Assembly: GCA_030765735.1 (NCBI GenBank)
Contig: JAVCBZ010000098.1
Coordinates: forward strand, 1-5,205
Source of the DNA: Candidatus Susulua stagnicola
Lineage (GTDB): Bacteria > Omnitrophota > Gorgyraeia > Duberdicusellales > 4484-171
Direction of reading: 5' to 3'
Length of the DNA: 5,205 nt
The notes under the pieces: generated by a model
Told to the model about the DNA's origin: nothing
Seen by the model: the letters and a program-made list of their open reading frames with translations, nothing else
Databases searched by the model: none
Part shown: one piece after another, positions 1-4,186 of the stretch
Numbering within the stretch: the first letter of the stretch is position 1
Layout: the number at the start of each line of letters is the position of its first letter
Position numbers and translations under genes: made by a program

Positions 1-1
1 C

Positions 2-646
2 TTTTTACCTTTAACCAAAGGTGTATCTATTTCTCAGGATTTTCTTCTTTCATCTAAATCAGGCCGAAGGCTTCTCAAAAGCCAAGCTACAAAACAGCTT
101 GATCTTTACTTATTATTACTCAAGATGTAGCAAAAAGAGAAAAAAGACACCATTACTGTCAATTATGATTCTTTAGCTAAAGATATGGGTTATGTTACCC
201 AAAAAGATTTAGGCAAATATCGTAATGAACATCATTATTTTTATGAAAGAATACATCGCTTGCTTATACGTCTTAAGAAATACGGGCTTATTAAATATAA
301 AAAAGGTGTAGTTACTTTGAAGACCTATAAGAATAAGTCATCTATTATAATGCCATTTGAATATTGGCAATATGGCTACCCTGATTATCTTTCAATGCGG
401 GCGAAATATATGTATTTGATTTGTTTGCATGAAGCTGCTCGCTCTACACGCTATCCTTTTTGGTTTCGTAGTCAGAAAGATATGGCAAAGCTCTACGGCA
501 TAAGTGATACAACCATTTCCTTAGGCTTGCTGGAGCTAGAGGAGAGGGGCATAATTGAAATTACCAGAGATAGACCAACCCCGCCTGATTTCTCCAACAG
601 AAAAGCTAACGTATACAAAGTTTTACCACTTCCACAATATCCTTAA
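2..646 (+). pseudogene. Winged-helix DNA-binding (replication-initiator-like) protein, 3' part, interrupted by an in-frame TAG
   Basis: The frame is open from the left edge (42 codons), meets a single TAG at 128-130, and continues for 171 codons to a TAA at 644-646. The two parts read as one protein. A helix (LDLYLLLLKM) ends at the TAG, and the next segment (DSLAKDMGY, then YERIHRLLIRLKKYGLI and a wing-like strand) completes a winged helix-turn-helix. A second such unit follows: MRAKYMYLICLHEAAR, then QKDMAKLYGISDTTISLGL as the helix-turn-helix, then ELEERGIIEI leading into a wing. Paired winged helices are typical of plasmid and phage replication initiators and of some regulators, so the role is inferred only as DNA binding. 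The first ATG after the stop (185) lies inside the first winged helix and has no Shine-Dalgarno, so the downstream part is probably a remnant rather than a gene. A sequencing error or amber read-through are alternatives. The true start lies outside the window. Confidence 0.6.
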
Positions 647-701
647 CTTAGTTAATGATCCCTTCATATACATTTAGGCCGCATAAACATGAGAGTAAAA
701 C

Positions 702-750
702 ACCTTGACATAACCTGCTGGAAAAGTAGTATTTGCTTTTAATCGCAAAG
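702..750 (+). repeat. 49-bp direct repeat, copy A
   Basis: Copy A matches copy B (813-861) at 41 of 49 positions without gaps. Both begin with the identical 15-mer ACCTTGACATAACCT, share GTAGTATTT in the middle and end in CAAAG. The copies are 111 bp apart, start to start. I do not recognise the family. Confidence 0.75.
705..732 (+). promoter_or_regulatory. Possible sigma70-type promoter in repeat copy A
   Basis: The same arrangement as in copy B is preserved: TTGACA at 705-710, 16 bases, then TAGTAT at 727-732. It may be a duplicated promoter, or simply the same repeat sequence with no promoter role. Confidence 0.25.
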
Positions 751-764
751 AATAGTTGTTGGGA

Positions 765-783
765 AAAGGGAGTTGACCCCTTT
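765..783. repeat. REP-like imperfect palindrome between the two direct repeats
   Basis: AAAGGG and CCCTTT form a 6-bp perfect stem around a 7-base centre (AGTTGAC). The GGG...GAC.CCC layout resembles the short palindromes known as REP elements, which are often linked to Y1-family transposases. There is no transposase here, so this is only a resemblance. It is not followed by a T-run on the + strand that would make a standard terminator, although TTTCTTTT does follow. Confidence 0.4.
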
Positions 784-812
784 CTTTTGATCTCACCCAT
801 TTATCTATTTTA

Positions 813-861
813 ACCTTGACATAACCTACTGAAGTAGTAGTATTTACCTTTAAACACAAAG
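813..861 (+). repeat. 49-bp direct repeat, copy B
   Basis: This is the second copy, nearest to the operon start. The eight differences from copy A are spread over the middle and right part, while the first 15 bases are identical. The conserved block contains TTGACA in the orientation of the downstream genes, so this copy could carry the operon promoter. Confidence 0.75.
816..843 (+). promoter_or_regulatory. Possible sigma70-type promoter in repeat copy B
   Basis: A perfect -35 box, TTGACA (816-821), is followed after 16 bases by TAGTAT (838-843), a 4/6 match to TATAAT. It points towards the operon that starts at 953 and would give a leader of about 100 nt. The match is by eye; the spacing is one base short of optimal and the -10 box is weak. 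Confidence 0.35.
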
Positions 862-901
862 GCACGGGGTATAGAAAAACAGGTTAGAATTATACAGTAA
901 C

Positions 902-925
902 TCTCGTAGCGAAGATTGTTTTTTT
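902..925 (+). terminator. Weak hairpin plus T-run in the operon leader (attenuator- or terminator-like)
   Basis: Bases 902-906 (TCTCG) can pair with 910-915 (CGAAGA) with one bulged A and a three-base loop. Seven T residues follow at 919-925. The stem is only five base pairs, so termination would be weak. Its place between the candidate promoter and the first ATG would suit partial read-through control, but it could also be chance. Confidence 0.2.
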
Positions 926-952
926 GTTTAGTTAATAACAGAATCTGTAAAT

Positions 953-2536
953 ATGAAAAATCGCTCAAAACGAATAATCTGTTGTATTTTAGCCTTCCAA
1001 ATATTCTATTTTAACCCACACTCTATAGCGTACACTGCCTCTAAATCTTCAAAAAAAATAAAACCACCTAAAGTCCGTCTCCGTAATGCTTTAAGCGCAG
1101 AAGAAAAATTTTACAAAGGTGACTTTGAAGGTGCAGCATTATTTTTCGAAACTCTTGATCGAAAAAAAAATAGAAATTGTGCCCTTTTCAATAATCAGCT
1201 AGGTTCTATATACATGGCTAAAGGTGATTGCGAAAAAGCTTTAGATTCTTTTCTAAAAGCATACTATTTAATGAATGATATATCCGCCTTTGAAAACCTA
1301 GAGTCAGGGGCTGTTTCTTTATTCGGTAGTGAAGCAAGAAAAGCATACAAAGGTGATCCTTACGAAAAAGTTTTTAATTCTTTGTATGTAGGGTTATTGC
1401 TTGCAAATAAAGGCGATTTTGATAATGCTTCAGCAGCCTTTAAAAATGGAATACTGTGTGATTCTGATGTGAAAGATGAGTTGTATGGAAGTGATGTCTC
1501 TGCACTATATCTTTTTGCCGCTAGGCTTGCGTTAAAGCAAAATAACTCATCTTTGAGCAAAGATTATTTCAATAAAGCCACAAAATCATATCGTTTAGCA
1601 TCTCCTTTAAATAGATCTATAGTGTCACAAGAACAAGCGCTAGTTACTTTATTGTATGAAAAACAGAAGGAATTAAAAAAACTAGAAAAGTTCGGGAGAC
1701 GTTTTAAGCGAAAAAAGAAGAAAGGCACGACAATGTCAGGAACTGATAAAGCTTCCGGAGAAAAGAGCAAAACAACGCTAACCTATAACAAGAAAACGCT
1801 TGGAAAGATAAAAGTGCTTTCTGAAGAAATAGAGGAACTTGATGAGAATATAAAAGAATTGTCAAGCCAGAGGGAAGTGAATAGTAGAAATATAAACACT
1901 TCCATTTTAAAATCATTCACAGATTTAAAAAATAATACGTTTTTGTGTCTCGAGTTAGGCCGAGGACCTTTAAAATACCAAACTGGCCACTATGGTCAAT
2001 TAGCAGTATTTACTGTTAAACCTCATAAGATCAGTGAAATCAAGGTTTTCTTAGATGATAAAGAATTTAGTAAAAATTTATTATTACTAGATAACGATAT
2101 ATTTTTTCAGGCTAGGACAAGAGGTGGTAGAGAAATGGATAACATTTTAAAGGGACAAGCCCAGTTTAAGCAGACTACCGCTGAAACGTCTTTAGCCTTT
2201 TACCAAGCATCACAAAATATTCAGAAGCAGGCCAACCAGATGTCTTCAGCAAATCCTTATTATGATGCATCTGGGCAATATGCTGCAGCAGGAATATTAG
2301 CGCTGGTAAGCCTTGCAATAGCTATCACAAGTGCAGCAGCTAATCCAGTTGCTGATGTAAAGCATTGGAGTCTTTTACCAGGAAATATTATAATTTTACC
2401 TTTCTCTATGAAAATAGGTACACACAATATAAAAATCGACTGTTATAGTAAAAAAGGAAATCTTTTAAATTCCTCAAAGTTCAGTGTTGAAATTGAAGAA
2501 AAAAAGGATAATATATTTTTTAAACGGTTTTTTTAG
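953..2536 (+). CDS. Exported TPR-repeat protein of the COG3014 type, first gene of the operon
   Basis: The 527-residue protein begins with a basic, then hydrophobic Sec signal peptide (cleavage likely after SIA, residue 26). It has no lipobox, whereas I recall members of this family as usually lipoproteins. TPR-like helices recur with the pattern KGDFEGAALFFE (55-66), KGDCEKALDSFLKA (90-103) and KGDFDNASAAFKNG (153-166). Residues 236-310 are charged and coiled-coil-like, with a basic patch around 249-257. The C-terminal part has LGRGPLKY (335-342), a small-residue hydrophobic stretch (443-463) and ADVKHWSLLPG (467-477), which I recognise as resembling the ending of COG3014-type proteins. The molecular function of that family is unknown; TPRs suggest a periplasmic scaffold. 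ATG 953 is chosen because the signal peptide starts there, although no Shine-Dalgarno precedes it. The product is followed after 18 nt by the next gene. COG3014 assignment is from memory of the pattern and needs a profile search. Confidence 0.8.
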   Translation: MKNRSKRIICCILAFQIFYFNPHSIAYTASKSSKKIKPPKVRLRNALSAEEKFYKGDFEGAALFFETLDRKKNRNCALFNNQLGSIYMAKGDCEKALDSFLKAYYLMNDISAFENLESGAVSLFGSEARKAYKGDPYEKVFNSLYVGLLLANKGDFDNASAAFKNGILCDSDVKDELYGSDVSALYLFAARLALKQNNSSLSKDYFNKATKSYRLASPLNRSIVSQEQALVTLLYEKQKELKKLEKFGRRFKRKKKKGTTMSGTDKASGEKSKTTLTYNKKTLGKIKVLSEEIEELDENIKELSSQREVNSRNINTSILKSFTDLKNNTFLCLELGRGPLKYQTGHYGQLAVFTVKPHKISEIKVFLDDKEFSKNLLLLDNDIFFQARTRGGREMDNILKGQAQFKQTTAETSLAFYQASQNIQKQANQMSSANPYYDASGQYAAAGILALVSLAIAITSAAANPVADVKHWSLLPGNIIILPFSMKIGTHNIKIDCYSKKGNLLNSSKFSVEIEEKKDNIFFKRFF

Positions 2537-2542
2537 AATTAT

Positions 2543-2547
2543 AGGAG
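2543..2547 (+). promoter_or_regulatory. Ribosome-binding site for the GTG-started lipoprotein gene
   Basis: AGGAG ends 7 nt before GTG 2555 and supports that non-ATG start. No closer in-frame ATG would keep the whole signal peptide. Confidence 0.7.
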
Positions 2548-2554
2548 TGACTGC

Positions 2555-3106
2555 GTGCATAGAAAAGTAATAATATATTTCTTAATAGGACTCTTGTTTT
2601 TTACGGGTTGTGCTAATAGCAAACTTTTGTTAAGGAAAGGACAGAAAAGCATTGAATTGGAACCTGAAGATGGGGGAGTAATCTTTTCGTTGAAAGTTGT
2701 TGGTCAAACAACGTTTAATCCTTACAATGTAACGATACAAGAAGTCAATCAATACAAAGCATATAAACGAAAAAAACTTGAGCTCATTCCTCTTGGGGAT
2801 ATATCAGGTAATCTCTATCTGTTTCACTTGAAGCTTTCGAAAGGAACTTATAAGCTGGCATCTTTTTATGGCTGGGTCGGCAAATACTCTGGAAACTATC
2901 AATACATGCCGTGTAATAAAATATTTGATGTCACAGCTGGGGAAATTACTTACTTGGGAAGAGTTGGTTCAAATATGTATTTTCAAGAAAATTCTTGGGC
3001 TAACGATATATTAATAACAGATTTTTACAAAGAGGATATTGATACTTTTCTAAACAGATATCCGTTATTAAAAGATAAGAAAATTGGTAAAGATTTACTA
3101 TATTAA
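2555..3106 (+). CDS. Putative outer-membrane or periplasmic lipoprotein, unrecognised family
   Basis: The 183-residue product starts at a GTG and opens with a lipoprotein signal peptide: basic HRK, a hydrophobic core, then LFFTGC with the lipidated cysteine at residue 19. The next residues, Ala and Asn, include no Asp at +2, so the inner-membrane retention signal is absent and outer-membrane sorting is plausible. The mature part looks beta-rich: GGVIFSLKVVG (40-50), GNLYLFHLKLSKGTYKLASFYG (85-106, a strand-turn-strand pair) and FDVTAGEITYLGRVG (124-138). This pattern is seen in small beta-sandwich periplasmic proteins such as DUF2846-like ones, but I cannot assign a family. The tail (FLNRYPLLKDKKIGKD) is charged. 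It lies 18 nt after the TPR gene and 15 nt before the LpoB-like gene, so it is probably co-transcribed and works with them. Confidence 0.75.
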   Translation: MHRKVIIYFLIGLLFFTGCANSKLLLRKGQKSIELEPEDGGVIFSLKVVGQTTFNPYNVTIQEVNQYKAYKRKKLELIPLGDISGNLYLFHLKLSKGTYKLASFYGWVGKYSGNYQYMPCNKIFDVTAGEITYLGRVGSNMYFQENSWANDILITDFYKEDIDTFLNRYPLLKDKKIGKDLLY

Positions 3107-3110
3107 AAAA

Positions 3111-3120
3111 GGAAGGTGAT
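3111..3120 (+). promoter_or_regulatory. Ribosome-binding site that fixes the LpoB-like gene start at GTG 3122
   Basis: GGAAGGTGAT closely matches the anti-Shine-Dalgarno complement. An in-frame GTG at 3116 lies inside this site and cannot be the start it serves. The GTG at 3122, five nt after AAGG, is therefore preferred. Confidence 0.65.
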
Positions 3121-3121
3121 T

Positions 3122-3718
3122 GTGAGAAAAATAGTTTTGCTTATGTTATTATGTTTTATTTGTTCAGCTTGCGCAACAAGTCGATACTCTTCTTCGCATT
3201 CAACAACGGTATTGCCAGATGCCGACGACGGTTTAGGTGGAACAGGAATCGAAGCTACAGATATTAGAACTGTTGCTAGAAAAATGGCTGTTTCATTGTT
3301 AGATATCCCAGAAATAATCAATGCATCAGGTATGCCACGAATAGCATTGCTACCAGTCGAAAACTCTACACGCTTCATTATTAATAAGGATATTTTTACA
3401 AAAAAGATAAGAATAGAATTAAACAAAAATACTACAGGTAAAGTAAGGTTTTTGGCACGCGACAGAATAAAAGATATTCTAAAGGAAAGAGAAGCTAAGA
3501 GGGAAGGTTTATATACTGCTAGCAAGGATACAAACATGCTAGGAGTAGATTTTTACTTAACCGGAGAATTAACTGGGATAAGCAAAGCTAGCAGAGGGCA
3601 TCGTTCCGACTATATTTTAATGGCCTTCCAGCTTATCGACGCCGAAACAAGTGATATTGTTTGGGAAGATGCTTATGAAATTAAGAGGGTAGGCAAAACT
3701 GGAGTAGCCTATCAATAG
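3122..3718 (+). CDS. lpoB: LpoB-like lipoprotein (penicillin-binding protein activator family)
   Basis: The 198-residue product has a lipoprotein signal ending in CFICSAC, with the lipidated cysteine at residue 17. The globular part matches the LpoB pattern as I know it: GGTGIEATDIRTVARKMAVSLL (39-60), a buried strand MPRIALLPVENST (71-83), a helix DIFTKKIRIEL (90-100), FLARDRIKDILKERE (110-124), GVDFYLTGELTG (141-152) and YILMAFQLIDAETSDIVWEDAYEIKR (164-189). In E. coli LpoB is anchored in the outer membrane and reaches through the peptidoglycan to stimulate PBP1b. Here the linker between lipid anchor and folded domain is only about 20 residues, much shorter than in E. coli, and is not proline-rich. 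The YcfL-like gene follows after 28 nt, the same neighbour as in E. coli. Family call is firm; conserved activity on a PBP is inference. Confidence 0.85.
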   Translation: MRKIVLLMLLCFICSACATSRYSSSHSTTVLPDADDGLGGTGIEATDIRTVARKMAVSLLDIPEIINASGMPRIALLPVENSTRFIINKDIFTKKIRIELNKNTTGKVRFLARDRIKDILKEREAKREGLYTASKDTNMLGVDFYLTGELTGISKASRGHRSDYILMAFQLIDAETSDIVWEDAYEIKRVGKTGVAYQ

Positions 3719-3735
3719 ATGGTTGGTATCAAAAA

Positions 3736-3740
3736 AGGAG
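3736..3740 (+). promoter_or_regulatory. Ribosome-binding site that fixes the YcfL-like gene start at GTG 3747
   Basis: AGGAG lies 6 nt before GTG 3747. The upstream in-frame TTG at 3723 has no such site and would add eight charged residues ahead of the signal peptide. Confidence 0.75.
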
Positions 3741-3746
3741 AAAATA

Positions 3747-4169
3747 GTGTTTAATAAAGTTATAATTCTATCAGTAACTGTTTTGGTTTTAAGTGGTTGT
3801 GCTGCTGGTCCATATAAAGCTGTTAAGTATAATGCTTCAAAGGATATAGAACGCCAATCTAACGTTGTTATCATAGATAAAAGTCTTAGCAATCAATTTG
3901 CAAAAAAGAGAGTTACTATAGTTGGCGAAAAATCAGAGTGGACTTCAGACAATCGGCTAAAAGTATATTGTGAAATTAGAAATATGAAAAAAGATGTATT
4001 AAGACTTCAGGTTCAAACCGTATTTAAAGATCAAGATAATTTTTCAATTGAATCTGATACAAATTGGGAATTAATTCTTATCCCAGAATTTTCGACCTAT
4101 GTATACACTACTACTGCTTTAAATGATACAGCAAAAAAATATACCATAAGAATAAAATTAGCGAAATAA
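3747..4169 (+). CDS. YcfL/DUF1425-like lipoprotein
   Basis: The 140-residue product starts at GTG and has a clear lipobox, VLSGC, with the lipidated cysteine at residue 18 followed by Ala-Ala, compatible with outer-membrane sorting. The mature domain fits the DUF1425 pattern: VVIIDKSLSNQFAKKRVTIVGEK (40-62, first strands), then NRLKVYCEIRNMKKDVLRLQVQTVFKDQDNF (69-99, the typical strand pair with the N-R-x-x-x-D-x-L-x-L core), and a final strand pair around WELILIPEFSTYVYTTTALNDTAKKYTIRI (107-136). E. coli YcfL is a small lipoprotein of unknown function whose gene adjoins lpoB. Here it lies 28 nt after the LpoB-like gene and 17 nt before the CsgG-like gene, so the pairing is kept, in the opposite order to that of E. 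coli as I remember it. Function remains unknown. Confidence 0.8.
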   Translation: MFNKVIILSVTVLVLSGCAAGPYKAVKYNASKDIERQSNVVIIDKSLSNQFAKKRVTIVGEKSEWTSDNRLKVYCEIRNMKKDVLRLQVQTVFKDQDNFSIESDTNWELILIPEFSTYVYTTTALNDTAKKYTIRIKLAK

Positions 4170-4175
4170 CAAGGG

Positions 4176-4183
4176 AAGGTGAG
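4176..4183 (+). promoter_or_regulatory. Ribosome-binding site for the CsgG-like gene
   Basis: AAGGTGAG, inside GGGAAGGTGAG, lies just upstream of ATG 4187 (AAGG ends 7 nt before it). It is nearly the same as the site before the LpoB-like gene. Confidence 0.7.
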
Positions 4184-4186
4184 AAA

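Larger units (their letters stand above)
647..952. other. Intergenic region of about 300 bp with repeats and no convincing gene
   Basis: This stretch separates the broken winged-helix gene from the envelope operon. It holds two 49-bp imperfect direct repeats, a GGG/CCC palindrome between them, TTGACA boxes inside the repeats, and a short hairpin followed by a T-run. A 63-codon frame is open on the minus strand (674-865, GTG start), but I do not regard it as a gene. The differences between its two repeated halves show no third-position bias, and there is no clear ribosome-binding site. Confidence 0.6.

Noticed and set aside
4..20. Resemblance of TTACCTTTAACCAAAGG to the right part of direct repeat copy B
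   Set aside because: The match is short, needs a two-base gap, lacks the conserved TTGACA block and lies within the winged-helix reading frame, so it is probably chance.
185..646. A free-standing 153-codon gene starting at ATG 185
   Set aside because: The ATG lies in the middle of the first winged helix, has no Shine-Dalgarno, and the same frame continues upstream through the TAG to the window edge. It is better read as the tail of a broken longer gene.
643..655. TTAAC-TTA-GTTAA inverted repeat at the end of the winged-helix gene as a terminator
   Set aside because: The stem is five mostly A-T pairs with no T-run after it, too weak for an intrinsic terminator.
1360..1916. Three minus-strand open frames opposite the TPR gene
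   Set aside because: They overlap each other and a strongly supported gene and have low-complexity Ser/Phe/Leu compositions expected from reading Lys/Glu-rich codons backwards.
2509..2533. A-run and T-run near the end of the TPR gene as a terminator
   Set aside because: The stem would be only A-T pairs inside the coding sequence, and the next gene follows after 18 nt with its own ribosome-binding site, so read-through is expected.
3103..3537. Minus-strand open frame of 144 codons opposite the LpoB-like gene
   Set aside because: It lies entirely over a well-supported coding region, has no ribosome-binding site and shows no recognisable protein pattern; it is a shadow frame.
3617..3892. Minus-strand open frame across the LpoB-like/YcfL-like junction
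   Set aside because: It spans two good lipoprotein genes and their ribosome-binding site, with no features of its own.
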